Assembly (NCBI GenBank): GCA_036523795.1
Contig: DATDDN010000010.1
Coordinates: 17,943-81,942 of the forward strand
Length of the DNA stretch: 64,000 bases
From: 39-52-133 sp036523795
Lineage (GTDB): Bacteria; Pseudomonadota; Gammaproteobacteria; Burkholderiales; Gallionellaceae
Direction of reading: 5' to 3'
Shown here: piece by piece, positions 34,906 through 44,095 of the stretch
How the letters are laid out: every line of letters starts with the position of its first letter
Position numbering within the stretch: the stretch's first letter is position 1
The notes under the pieces: model-generated
What the model saw: the letters and a program-made list of their open reading frames with translations, nothing else
Told to the model about the DNA's origin: nothing
The model's database searches: none
Program-made: the position numbers and the translations under genes

Positions 34906-36056
34906 GGTTGCGCCTCTTCCATGATGTGCCGGTACAGGTTCGCATACTGTGCCGCGACAGCTTCCAGTGAGAATTCCGACATGATGCGCGCGCGCGCCTG
35001 CCACCCCAGCGCGGTGCGCATGACGCTGCCGCCCTCCACCAGAACAGCCAGCGCCGCAGCCAGTGCAGGCGGGTCGCGCGGCGGCACTACCCGCCCACTT
35101 TCCCCTACCAGCCAGGCTGAATCGCCAACATCTGTCACCACGCAAGGGACGCCGCACGACATTGCTTCGCCCACGACGTTGGGGAACCCCTCGTTGTATG
35201 AGGAGGACACGGCGATGTCGAGCGCGCACATCACGGCAGGCATGTCGCTGCGCTCGCCCAGCAGGCGCGTCACATCGGTCAGTCCCAGGGCCTGCATCTG
35301 CCGCAACAGCGCTGCGTTGTGCTCATCCACTCCGCTGCCCGCGAATACCAGGCGTATCTGTGGATATCGCGCCAGCAGCAGGCTGGCTGCACGGAGGAAA
35401 CAGGCGTGATCCTTCATGGGGTGATAGCGGCCGATCAGTCCAAGCGCAATCTGCTCGTCGCTGATACCCAATTCATTACGCGTCTGCTGACGAAGGCCCG
35501 CATCGGGAGCAAACTGTGCGGTGTTGAAACCATTGGGCAGGATGTGGCCACGCGCAGCGGCGAATCCATGCCGCTCGTGGCAGTGCGCTGCGTTGCGACT
35601 GTTATAGATGATGCCAGTTACACGGGGAGACAGGGATGCGCTCAAGCGGATGACCTGCCGGGTAAGCCAGCGCTCTTGGCGCAGGTCGTACAAGGACTGA
35701 CGCACATTCCACATCACCGGCACTTTCCGGCGCACGGCACCGCCTGCCAGACTGGCAGCCAGGTTGCCGTGGTACATCCAGCCCTGCAACAAATCTGGCT
35801 GCAGCTTGCGCAGCAGCCTGCGCAGACGCCACCATGCCATAGGCGTCGGCAATCCGCGGCGCATGCCGAGACAATGTACGGCAATGCCCGCCTGCGCCAG
35901 CTTGTGTCCTAGCGTCCCCATATCGCCGAGCGAGATTACCTGATGGTCAAATCCGGCAAGTGCGTGCGACGAGAGCAGTTTGTGCAGCATGGTCTCCGCG
36001 CCGCCCAAGCCGAGGCCAGTGATGATGTGCACGATCGTTTTTCTGCGTTTGTTCAC
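34893..36056 (-). CDS. Glycosyltransferase, GT4
   Basis: 387 residues from GTG 36056, which overlaps the preceding stop as GTGA. IVHIITGLGLGGAETMLHKLL is the glycine-rich acceptor loop typical of GT4, GLIGRYHPMKDHACFLRAA the hinge region, and SSSYNEGFPNVVGEAMSCGVPCV the donor-binding E-x7-E motif. It resembles the next upstream gene (36053-37174) closely in the C-terminal half, so the two may be an old tandem duplication. The frame is open up to 36230, but the extra residues lie within that neighbour. Confidence 0.9.
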   Translation of the reverse strand: MNKRRKTIVHIITGLGLGGAETMLHKLLSSHALAGFDHQVISLGDMGTLGHKLAQAGIAVHCLGMRRGLPTPMAWWRLRRLLRKLQPDLLQGWMYHGNLAASLAGGAVRRKVPVMWNVRQSLYDLRQERWLTRQVIRLSASLSPRVTGIIYNSRNAAHCHERHGFAAARGHILPNGFNTAQFAPDAGLRQQTRNELGISDEQIALGLIGRYHPMKDHACFLRAASLLLARYPQIRLVFAGSGVDEHNAALLRQMQALGLTDVTRLLGERSDMPAVMCALDIAVSSSYNEGFPNVVGEAMSCGVPCVVTDVGDSAWLVGESGRVVPPRDPPALAAALAVLVEGGSVMRTALGWQARARIMSEFSLEAVAAQYANLYRHIMEEAQPCAA

Positions 36057-37174
36057 TTGCCGTCTTTCACACGCATAAGCGCTTGCTCGGTGTCGCGCAG
36101 CAACCCTTCGATGCTGAATTTCTGTTGCATGCGCTGCCTCAGGATCTGCCGGTCCAGGCCGGGCAGTTGCGCGATGCGCGCCAGCAGCGCCGCGCCGATC
36201 GCTGCAACATCGCCTGTTGGCACGCACCATTTGCGCTCTTCCACGATCTCGCTACTGTCGCCGGCATTGGTACATACACAGGGCACGCCGCACGCCATCG
36301 CCTCGGCCAGCACATTGGGAAAACCTTCGGCAGTCGATGTCAACACCAGCACGTCCAGTGCATTGTATACCGCCGGCATGTCCTGCCTGTCTCCCGCCCA
36401 AATCAGCCGCTCGCCCAGGCCCAGGCGGTCTGCCTGCTGCCGCAGTTCATCGACATAGGCGGCAGGCCCGCTCCCCACTGCCACGAACCGCGCTGCCGGG
36501 AATTCCGTCTGCATTCGCGCGGCGACCTGCAGAAAGGTCGAGTGGTCCTTGACCGGATCGAGTCTGGCAACAATGCCAACCAACACCGCCTGATCCGGCA
36601 CTGACCATTCATCACGCAATTGCTCGCGCGCCTGCGCATCCGGCCGGAATCGTTGCGTATCGATGCCGTTGTAGACGACGGTCAGCTTGTCGCGAGGGAA
36701 GCCACGTGCTGCGGCATGCTCCATGCCCGCATGAGAGTTGCAGATGATCAAGTCGGCACGCGAGGCCAAGCGCGCCTCCAGTGCATAGGTCCAGCGCGTC
36801 AGCCGGTCATAAGGAGTCAGGTCCAGCATCGCCGCACGCACGCCCCACACCCATTTGCATCCGGGCACAAATGGTTGTGACGTCACGCTCATCAGATTGG
36901 GCACGGCAAGAAAGCTGTAGACGATTTGCGGCTCCAATTGGCGCAGCTTCCGTATCATGCGCCACAGGAAGCCGATGGCATCCCAGCGCCCGCGTTTGTG
37001 CAGAGAGACGGCACCTATGCCAGCGGCTTTCAATGCATCCTCCAGAGGTCCGCCTGCGTAGAATGTCAGGACAGTAACGTGGTGGCCACGCTCATGCAAT
37101 GCGCGAGCCAGCTCCACCACCTGGCGCTCTGTTCCGCCTGTTTGCAGCGAACGGACAATCAGGACAAGGCGCAC
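36053..37174 (-). CDS. Glycosyltransferase, GT4
   Basis: 373 residues from GTG 37174. It starts RLVLIVRSLQTGGTERQVVELA, a GT4 acceptor loop. GIVARLDPVKDHSTFLQVAA and STAEGFPNVLAEAMACGVPCV give the hinge and the E-x7-E donor site. The GT-B fold is complete and no membrane segment is present. It is one base after the methyltransferase gene and overlaps the next GT4 gene by four bases. Confidence 0.9.
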   Translation of the reverse strand: MRLVLIVRSLQTGGTERQVVELARALHERGHHVTVLTFYAGGPLEDALKAAGIGAVSLHKRGRWDAIGFLWRMIRKLRQLEPQIVYSFLAVPNLMSVTSQPFVPGCKWVWGVRAAMLDLTPYDRLTRWTYALEARLASRADLIICNSHAGMEHAAARGFPRDKLTVVYNGIDTQRFRPDAQAREQLRDEWSVPDQAVLVGIVARLDPVKDHSTFLQVAARMQTEFPAARFVAVGSGPAAYVDELRQQADRLGLGERLIWAGDRQDMPAVYNALDVLVLTSTAEGFPNVLAEAMACGVPCVCTNAGDSSEIVEERKWCVPTGDVAAIGAALLARIAQLPGLDRQILRQRMQQKFSIEGLLRDTEQALMRVKDGK

Positions 37175-37175
37175 T

Positions 37176-37985
37176 TCAGTCCTTTACGAACACATATTCG
37201 TTGCACCCCAATCCTCCGCCACAGGTTTTGAGACGCTCCAGCTGAAACCCTCTGGCATGATAGAAATCAAAAATTTCTTCCGGTTTTGCCACCTCAAACG
37301 GCAAGCCGCCGATCCAGTCGACGATGTCGTGCCAGGCTGACATGCCACGCTGTGCCTTGTAATTGCGCCACGAGCTCGGAAATTTCCCTTTCAGTGCCGT
37401 CACCCCCCACTGCCTGATCAAGGTGTAAATCGACAATGGCAGCCGCAATGCGTGATGAGCATTGTAGATTTGCTTTAACTTCAGCCATCTGCGGCTTGGC
37501 CCACCTTGGTCATTGTAGATTGCAATGAACAATTTCCCTCCCCGCTTTACCCTTGAAACAACGTTATCCAACGCCGCCCACATGCGGCCTGTGTGATGCA
37601 ACACCCCCCAGCTGTAGACGACGTCAAACTGTCCCAGGCTTTCCAGAAAAGCATGATCCAGTACGGAGCCCTGCTCTACCGTCCACCCATCGTCATCAGG
37701 AAAATAACGACGCTTCAGCTCCCTGGTGCACGCCACAGATTGCGGGTCGTAATCAAACGAAATCACTTTCGCCCCCATCCTGCGCGCTGCCAGTGAAAAC
37801 AGCCCGCTACCCGAGCCTATGTCGAGAAATGTCTTTCCGGCCAGCGAATCGGTTTGCAGCATGGTGCCGAGTGACGTCCTGGCTTGAGCGATGCGCTCCT
37901 CGCTCAGCACTGAGAGGAAGCTGGCCCAGTTTGCACCAAATTCAAATCGTTCCCCCTGAGAAACCTCCTGTGCCTGCTTACTCAT
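37176..37985 (-). CDS. Class I SAM-dependent methyltransferase
   Basis: 269 residues. TFLDIGSGSGLFSLAARRMGA is the SAM-binding motif I, ISFDYDPQSV motif II and VVYSWGVLHHTG the motif IV region. The UbiG/Methyltransf_11-like core is followed by a basic ~90-residue segment that may choose the substrate. It sits between two GT4 genes with an eight-base overlap upstream, so it likely O-methylates a sugar of the same glycan. Which hydroxyl cannot be told. Confidence 0.87.
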   Translation of the reverse strand: MSKQAQEVSQGERFEFGANWASFLSVLSEERIAQARTSLGTMLQTDSLAGKTFLDIGSGSGLFSLAARRMGAKVISFDYDPQSVACTRELKRRYFPDDDGWTVEQGSVLDHAFLESLGQFDVVYSWGVLHHTGRMWAALDNVVSRVKRGGKLFIAIYNDQGGPSRRWLKLKQIYNAHHALRLPLSIYTLIRQWGVTALKGKFPSSWRNYKAQRGMSAWHDIVDWIGGLPFEVAKPEEIFDFYHARGFQLERLKTCGGGLGCNEYVFVKD

Positions 37986-39126
37986 GCTTGATATTCCTGT
38001 CTAACAACTCTTCCCACTGCGTCGAGATTCGCTGCAGCGCGAAGCGCTGCAACACTTCCTTTGCTCGTTGTGCGTATCTTGTGCGGAGCGTTGCGTCTTC
38101 AGCCAGCCTGCGCATCGCTTCTGCCAGTGCAGCCACATCCCCAGCCGGCACCAGCAAACCATCTACATCATTTCTTACTATATCTGCTGGTCCGCTTTCA
38201 CAATCGAATGCTACCGCAGGCAACCCCTCGGCCATGGCCTCCAGGAGAGCATTGGGGAACCCCTCGAAGCGAGAAGATAAAACAAAATAGCCGCCACGGC
38301 GCAGCCACGCTCGTGGCTCTGCAACGGTCCCTGGCATAAGCACGGTGTGAGCGATACCCAGGCGCTCTGCCTGTTGTTGCAGTGTCGCACGCTCGCGCCC
38401 ATCGCCCAGAATGACCAGGCGCCAACCCAATTGGAGAATATTGCTGCGAGCGTACGCGTCAAGCAGCATATCAAAGCCCTTTTCTGGCCCCATGCGTCCC
38501 ATGGCAAATACAGTTTGCTTATCAACGTCGGCTGAATTGCCAACCTCTGCGTCATCTCTTAATGCGTCAACCGGGTTGGGGATAACCGCAATCTTGTCCT
38601 GACGCAGTAATTGCAGCGCCCAATTACGCACGCCCCCCGTCTGCACAACCACGGCGGTTGCCAGCGGATACAAGATTCGACGCAGGATCTGACGCGCGCG
38701 ACCGATGTCGTGGTGCCTGGGGTCGGTTCGCTCAGAGACAAACACTGGGATACCCGTCCACAGCAATGCCAGAAGTACGCGCAAATTTGTGTCGTCTATA
38801 AAACTCACCACACAGCCCGGTTGCAGGCTTCTGATTGTTTTGCGCAATCTGCTTATATGCCGAAGATTGTTGCGTAACGACTCCCATACGTTCCTTGAGT
38901 GCGCCTGAAAGTTGAGGCTGACGCGACAAACTCCCGAGTCCAGCTTGAAATGATCATGCGAGTGACGGGTCAAGGTAACGACCGTAACCGCAAATCCTTT
39001 TCGATACCAATGACCAGCGAGCATTGAAGTGATTTTTTCCGCCCCTCCCGGCCCCAGGCTTGAGATGACCATCACGATGTGCGGTTTATGTGCAGCTCTC
39101 TGTTGTTTCAATTTCTCGCCCATCAT
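37978..39126 (-). CDS. Glycosyltransferase, GT4
   Basis: 382 residues. HIVMVISSLGPGGAEKITSML is the GT4 glycine-rich loop, FAMGRMGPEKGFDMLLDAYA the hinge and SSRFEGFPNALLEAMAEGLPAVAF the E-x7-E donor motif. This GPGGAE subgroup includes N-acetylgalactosaminyl and galactosyl transferases. Two tandem ATG codons (39126, 39123) are possible starts. It ends inside the methyltransferase gene by eight bases and follows the GT2 gene by four. Confidence 0.9.
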   Translation of the reverse strand: MMGEKLKQQRAAHKPHIVMVISSLGPGGAEKITSMLAGHWYRKGFAVTVVTLTRHSHDHFKLDSGVCRVSLNFQAHSRNVWESLRNNLRHISRLRKTIRSLQPGCVVSFIDDTNLRVLLALLWTGIPVFVSERTDPRHHDIGRARQILRRILYPLATAVVVQTGGVRNWALQLLRQDKIAVIPNPVDALRDDAEVGNSADVDKQTVFAMGRMGPEKGFDMLLDAYARSNILQLGWRLVILGDGRERATLQQQAERLGIAHTVLMPGTVAEPRAWLRRGGYFVLSSRFEGFPNALLEAMAEGLPAVAFDCESGPADIVRNDVDGLLVPAGDVAALAEAMRRLAEDATLRTRYAQRAKEVLQRFALQRISTQWEELLDRNIKHE

Positions 39127-39130
39127 ATTT

Positions 39131-40072
39131 CTATTGCTGCAGGCCCTGCTTTCCGATAATTCCTCTTACAAACACCGCAAGGTAGGCAGGTGTGAGCAGA
39201 ATGATCATGCCCGCAAGCACATTTTTCCGAAATATCGCAAACAGGAAACCAGTCAGAACTTTCCCACCCCGCCCCATTATTTTTTGAGCGGTTTGTATGG
39301 AATAGAAAGCTACACATCTAGCCTGGTGATAATTAGCCGCCAGCAAATTCATGCCATGCTTGCGTGCCTCTTTGTAAATTGCGCTCCAGATGTCCAGATT
39401 ATCAAGCAGCTTTTCCATGTCCGTCGTTGCTGATTCATTTTCTCCATGAATCCGCCATACGCCCACATTCCTGTTGAGATAGGCAACAAGCCCATCGAGC
39501 GCAAGGCGGTACAGCGACTCCCAGTCTGAGCTTATTGCTGCCGATCGGTAGAAATCAATTTTAATTGCCGGCTTTCTGGCGTACATTACGCCCATGTGCA
39601 TCATGCTGTACCCGCCGAATGGGAGTCGGCTCAGCAGCTGCTGGCCGGTTATTTTTGTCTCTGCCGGAAGCGGTGAGACACTTTCAGTGTCCCTGAATTT
39701 GGTTGTTACTCTTGCAGCGACCATGATCACATTTTCGTTGGCCTCAATACATTTGACGGCTTCACTGACAAAATCCGGATCAGTAAAATAGTCATCACCA
39801 TCCAGGTTGATGACATACTCTCCTGTAGCATGGTTTATCAGCAGATTTCTGTAATTGGCTGTCCGCCCCAGATTCACTGAATTCCGGATGTACTTCAGGC
39901 GCTTATCAGCTATGGCTGTGACTATATCGGCCGTTCGATCTGATGAAGCATCATCGCCAACAATTACCTCAAGTTCCGGATATGTTTGAGCAAGTGCGGA
40001 ACGAATTGCATCCAGAATATAGATCGCCTGGTTAAAGGTTGGGATCATTATCGTGACCTTTATGCGGCTCAT
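39131..40072 (-). CDS. Glycosyltransferase, GT2
   Basis: 313 residues from ATG 40072, which overlaps the methyltransferase stop as ATGA. VTIMIPTFNQAIYILDAI opens the GT-A domain, VGDDASSDRT is the nucleotide site, and NLDGDDYFTD the DxD motif. A hydrophobic stretch near residues 285-305 may anchor it to the inner membrane. An open extension to 40162 lies within the upstream gene and precedes no conserved sequence. Confidence 0.9.
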   Translation of the reverse strand: MSRIKVTIMIPTFNQAIYILDAIRSALAQTYPELEVIVGDDASSDRTADIVTAIADKRLKYIRNSVNLGRTANYRNLLINHATGEYVINLDGDDYFTDPDFVSEAVKCIEANENVIMVAARVTTKFRDTESVSPLPAETKITGQQLLSRLPFGGYSMMHMGVMYARKPAIKIDFYRSAAISSDWESLYRLALDGLVAYLNRNVGVWRIHGENESATTDMEKLLDNLDIWSAIYKEARKHGMNLLAANYHQARCVAFYSIQTAQKIMGRGGKVLTGFLFAIFRKNVLAGMIILLTPAYLAVFVRGIIGKQGLQQ

Positions 40073-41040
40073 GATTTGACTCTGGCCCAAATGGTCATTC
40101 TTCCGGTCTGCCCGAACTGGCTCAGCAGCCATGCAAGCGGATATAAGATGAAATTCCCCCAACCTGATCGTACCGGATAGTCCACCAGCTTTCGACCCAG
40201 GCGAGGATACCCCTTGTCGATCAGCACGTATCCCGTGCTGGCAATCAAGTTGCTCAACACCCTCTGGTGGTGAATTTTTTCCACTTTCCAGCCACCAGCA
40301 TCCAGAACCCGCCTAATTGTATTGGGTGTGAAGTGATAGAGGTGATTGGGCAATTGCAGCGCATACCATCTGTTTCCAAAGAGGCGGAATTCAACAGAGC
40401 CCGCGTTAGGAACCGACAGGACAAGCCAAGCATCGGATTTTGCGCAGTTGCGAAGTTTTTTCAAACCGGCTATGGGATCATGCAGGTGTTCCAAAACCAT
40501 CCAGCCCACAATCAGATCAAAGGCCTCTGCCGGTTGCGGTGCTGTTTCCAGCGATCCCGCATGGACTGGATAGCCTAACCCGGAAGCCACCTCTGCGGCC
40601 TTTGCAGAAAATTCAATTCCCTGCACCTGCCAGCCTCGCGCAGACATGTGATGCAGGAATGAGCCGGATGCACATCCGATTTCCAGCATGCGTCCTGGTG
40701 GCAGGGGAGGCATCACTTCAGTATTGAACTGAAAGAAGTGCTTAAAAATATACCTGATTGGTTTTTTGTAGAAGGCCACCTTCTCCACAACAGGTACCTG
40801 CACAACATTGGCCGCAACACGCGTACCCAGATATGGCCCGTAATCGTCGGGATAATAATTGGCCATGCTCTGCGGTGTCGGTCGCGGGTTGGTACGCATC
40901 AGGCCGCATTGCTTACACTTCACGACGACGAATTGGCCAGGCAGATCATGAATTCTGTCCTGCCCCACCAGAATGGTTTCATCATGTCTGTGGCATCCTA
41001 AAGGGCAGGCCACGTCTTCAGTGGGAAACGGATTGCTCAT
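40069..41040 (-). CDS. SAM-dependent methyltransferase with N-terminal zinc ribbon
   Basis: 323 residues. A four-cysteine knuckle (C12, C16, C42, C45) precedes the methyltransferase core, whose motif I is MLEIGCASGSFLHHM and whose later motif is GWMVLEHLHDP. This design is common among sugar C- and O-methyltransferases of secondary metabolite and O-antigen clusters. It overlaps its neighbours by four bases on both sides. A 3-C-methyltransferase acting on a deoxysugar is one option, but the substrate cannot be read from sequence. Confidence 0.87.
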   Translation of the reverse strand: MSNPFPTEDVACPLGCHRHDETILVGQDRIHDLPGQFVVVKCKQCGLMRTNPRPTPQSMANYYPDDYGPYLGTRVAANVVQVPVVEKVAFYKKPIRYIFKHFFQFNTEVMPPLPPGRMLEIGCASGSFLHHMSARGWQVQGIEFSAKAAEVASGLGYPVHAGSLETAPQPAEAFDLIVGWMVLEHLHDPIAGLKKLRNCAKSDAWLVLSVPNAGSVEFRLFGNRWYALQLPNHLYHFTPNTIRRVLDAGGWKVEKIHHQRVLSNLIASTGYVLIDKGYPRLGRKLVDYPVRSGWGNFILYPLAWLLSQFGQTGRMTIWARVKS

Positions 41041-41756
41041 TTTGTCGCAATACAGGCCCAGCCAAACGGGTCATTTTTCCTGTTATCAAAGCGATCCAGC
41101 CATATGAATATCATTTGCAGCAGTCGCATCGCCGCTGGTAACACAAATCGCAACGGCAGCATCATAATGCCCCGAATATTTGGCCGGCCACTGCGAATAC
41201 CGGCTGATGGAAACTCTGGCAAACCTCTTGGCAATTCATAAGCCCAGCGTACCCAAAGACCTCCAAACGGTGTAATCGCCACATCCCTGAAACCCGCGTG
41301 TTTGCAGATTGATTGCAGTCCGTATGATGTATATCTGAAGAAATCATACGGCGTTTGATGCTCGGCATGGGACATCGGAACGGTCATGAACAGCTTTCCG
41401 CCTGGCTTAAGAACCCTGTACATTTCCTTGACGCTCTCTCTGGGCCATTCAAGATGTTCCAGGACCTGGGTGCACAGGATGGCATCAAATGTGTCAGACT
41501 CTATTGGCATCGCGTGCAGAGGACCGACGTAGTCAAGGTTGGAATAATTCCAGCTGCTTTCCCCCACGCCCAGGTCAATTGATCTGTAGTTGCAGTGTGA
41601 AAAGTATTTCTTGTAGACGCACTCTCCTGCCCCTGCATCCAGCACGTAAGCCCCTTGGGGCAGACTTTCTGCAACATTTTTTACGAAATTTGTTATGTAC
41701 CACCTGCCAACGTCCTGGTACTTTCCTCTTGCCGAGAAGTCATTTGTAATCATCAT
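41037..41756 (-). CDS. SAM-dependent methyltransferase (Methyltransf_11 type)
   Basis: About 239 residues. YVLDAGAGECVYKKYF is motif I, RSIDLGVG motif II, and ILCTQVLEHLEWPRESVKEMYRVLKPGG the motif IV-V region typical of methyltransferase-11 proteins. ATG 41756 is preferred; a TTG at 41765 overlapping the wzx stop is an alternative. It has a basic, amphipathic C-terminal helix. Together with the two other methyltransferases in the operon it predicts a methylated glycan. Confidence 0.85.
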   Translation of the reverse strand: MMITNDFSARGKYQDVGRWYITNFVKNVAESLPQGAYVLDAGAGECVYKKYFSHCNYRSIDLGVGESSWNYSNLDYVGPLHAMPIESDTFDAILCTQVLEHLEWPRESVKEMYRVLKPGGKLFMTVPMSHAEHQTPYDFFRYTSYGLQSICKHAGFRDVAITPFGGLWVRWAYELPRGLPEFPSAGIRSGRPNIRGIMMLPLRFVLPAAMRLLQMIFIWLDRFDNRKNDPFGWACIATK

Positions 41757-41761
41757 TGGAT

Positions 41762-43030
41762 TCAACCCGCATCAACGGCTAAATATTTACTTCTTATCAG
41801 ACGATCCTGAATAATGAAGTTGATCATGAAGAAGGCGCTTGTAGCTAAAGCCAATCCCATGATTCCCGTAAAATAAAACAGCGTTATCTTCAGTGGCATA
41901 TATATCGTGTAGGAATAGATTCCAATTCGCGTTGGCGTTGCAGTATCACCTGCCGCATAGTACGTTGAGGACGAAATTTGCCCCACCACGCCGCCCACAA
42001 ATGCACCACCCAGCCATATCATCATCCACCATAGCGCCTGCAGGTTGCTCATACTGACGCAGCCATAGCCAATCAGCCAGCCAAGCACATATTGGCCTGA
42101 CAAACCCAGAAGCAGCACAGCTCCAAGACTAATCACACCCACCCGAAATAATCCCCGGTTATAGATGTGCCTGAACTCCTGCATATCACCAATCTTGTGC
42201 GACTTGCTTAATTGCGGCACCAGCGGTGCTGCAATGGCTTTGTTAACAATTTGACTCCCCGCGTTGTATATCTGCTGCGCAAGGTAATAAAGGGACAGAC
42301 TGCCGCTTGTTGTCGTCGACAACAAGAGCCTCTCAACCAGCGTATCGGTCTTGTAGTAGGAGGTCCCCAGCAACAAGGGCTTAATACGCGACCAGGCCAT
42401 GTTTATTGACGGACCACGCAAATCCGGCCAGACCGGTTTCCCCATGGCAGGCATGAGGAATAATGTTTGCAGTGCAAGTCGTAGCGTACCGATCCAGGCA
42501 GCTGCTTCAATTCCATACCTTGGAAGCAGCCACACCAGCAGCGCAAAGCCGACAACACCGGAGATTAATGGCGAAAATTCAGGCCATATGAATTTCTGTT
42601 GCGCATGGTAAACAGCCCACTGAACACCATTTAATGCCGCCAGCACCATGCCTATCAACTGTATACGTGTCAGCTCAGTCGTCAGATCCTGTGTTTCCTT
42701 GCTGAATCCTGGGACTGTCACGGGGACCCACCACTGCGCCGTCACAAACAATATGATCGCAAGTGCGCCAAACAAGCCGCCTATCAGGATCAGAAACGCC
42801 CAGGCATCATGATGGAGACGTTCATCAGACTCACCTGCAAGCATAGGAACCAGAACATGCATCAATGAACCACTGATTACCAGAAGAGCCAGCTGGGGCA
42901 ATGTCATTCCGGCAAACAGCGCATCCGTCTCAGCACCTGGCCCCAGTTGCGTCAGGACATACCACTGAAACAGGAATGCAAATCCAAGGTTTGCAGCCGC
43001 AAGCGTGCCTAGCTGTAGCGCCTGTTTCAT
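41762..43030 (-). CDS. wzx: Lipid-linked oligosaccharide flippase, Wzx/MurJ (MOP superfamily)
   Basis: 422 residues with about twelve hydrophobic helices and no large soluble part. TDALFAGMTLPQLALLVISGSL near the start and YYLAQQIYNAGSQIVNKAIAAPLVPQLS in the middle are typical of MurJ/MviN-like members of the MOP superfamily. As the only exporter in the O-unit cluster it is expected to flip the undecaprenyl-linked repeat. It is shorter than MurJ (~510) and lacks its last helices, which favours a Wzx role over the peptidoglycan flippase. It is three bases downstream of wbpP. Confidence 0.85.
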   Translation of the reverse strand: MKQALQLGTLAAANLGFAFLFQWYVLTQLGPGAETDALFAGMTLPQLALLVISGSLMHVLVPMLAGESDERLHHDAWAFLILIGGLFGALAIILFVTAQWWVPVTVPGFSKETQDLTTELTRIQLIGMVLAALNGVQWAVYHAQQKFIWPEFSPLISGVVGFALLVWLLPRYGIEAAAWIGTLRLALQTLFLMPAMGKPVWPDLRGPSINMAWSRIKPLLLGTSYYKTDTLVERLLLSTTTSGSLSLYYLAQQIYNAGSQIVNKAIAAPLVPQLSKSHKIGDMQEFRHIYNRGLFRVGVISLGAVLLLGLSGQYVLGWLIGYGCVSMSNLQALWWMMIWLGGAFVGGVVGQISSSTYYAAGDTATPTRIGIYSYTIYMPLKITLFYFTGIMGLALATSAFFMINFIIQDRLIRSKYLAVDAG

Positions 43031-43033
43031 TGG

Positions 43034-44095
43034 CTATTGGGGCGTCTGCCGTTCCTGCGTCCCTGGAACGAAGGCAACGTACCACGCCATAGCCTCCTTC
43101 AATCCAGCGTCAATCTTGTATAGTGGCTCGTAGCCAAGCATGGCACAGGCCTTGGAAATATCGGCCAGGGAATGCCGCACATCTCCGACACGGAAGTCCC
43201 TGTAAACCGGTTTAGCATCTGCCAGATGTGGGTATCCACTCAAAAGATTGGTACGCAAGGCCTCATATAACTGGTTGAGCGTGGTGCGGTCACCCAGTGC
43301 AACGTTATAAACCTGGTTGCTCGCGGCATCCTCAGACGTTGCTGCGAGCAGATTGATCTGCACGACATTATCGATGTAACAGAAATCACGGCTTGTCTCG
43401 CCATCTCCATTGATGTACACCGGCTCGTCTCTTATCAGTGCAGCAATCCACTTGGGAATTACGGCTGCATAGGCACCTTCCGGGTCCTGCCTCCTGCCGA
43501 ATACGTTGAAATAGCGAAGTCCGACGCTCTGCATGCCATAGGTGCGCCCGAACACATCGGCATAGAGCTCATTGACGTATTTGGTTACCGCATAAGGCGA
43601 CAGCGGCTTGCCGATCTGGTCTTCCACTTTTGGCAGCCCAGGATGGTCACCATAAGTGGAACTGGAAGCAGCATAGACAAAGCGCTTCACCTTCGCGTCT
43701 CGCGCTGCCACCAGCATGTTGAGAAAGCCATTGATGTTGACTTCGTTGGTCGTGATCGGGTCTTCTATGGAACGTGGCACCGAACCCAGTGCAGCCTGGT
43801 GCAACACATAGTCCACCCCAGCGCAGGCTTTGCGGCAATCATCCAGCGAGCGGATATCTCCCCTGACCAAGGTGAATTGACCCCATTGCTGCGCTGAGAC
43901 CAGTCCTTGCACTTCATCCAGATTGTGCTGGTGGCCGGTCGCAAAGTTGTCCAGGCCTACCACACGCTGATTGAGCTTAAGCAGTTGTTCGAGCAAGTTG
44001 GAGCCAATGAAGCCGGCCACGCCAGTGATTAACCAGGTGCGTGGTGTCGCCCGCAAATCTGCCTGCAAATCGGTGTAACGATGAGCCGTGCTCAT
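43034..44095 (-). CDS. wbpP: UDP-N-acetylglucosamine 4-epimerase (WbpP/TviC type)
   Basis: 353 residues. ITGVAGFIGSNLLEQL is the NAD site after a ~20-residue leader typical of WbpP/TviC. ALGSVPRSI and AASSSTYGD match the group of epimerases specific for N-acetylated sugars, and PYAVTK is YxxxK (Y168, K172). It interconverts UDP-GlcNAc and UDP-GalNAc, feeding the dehydrogenase encoded just upstream, whose stop overlaps its ATG by four bases. This pair occurs in the P. aeruginosa O6 and Salmonella Vi systems. Confidence 0.93.
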   Translation of the reverse strand: MSTAHRYTDLQADLRATPRTWLITGVAGFIGSNLLEQLLKLNQRVVGLDNFATGHQHNLDEVQGLVSAQQWGQFTLVRGDIRSLDDCRKACAGVDYVLHQAALGSVPRSIEDPITTNEVNINGFLNMLVAARDAKVKRFVYAASSSTYGDHPGLPKVEDQIGKPLSPYAVTKYVNELYADVFGRTYGMQSVGLRYFNVFGRRQDPEGAYAAVIPKWIAALIRDEPVYINGDGETSRDFCYIDNVVQINLLAATSEDAASNQVYNVALGDRTTLNQLYEALRTNLLSGYPHLADAKPVYRDFRVGDVRHSLADISKACAMLGYEPLYKIDAGLKEAMAWYVAFVPGTQERQTPQ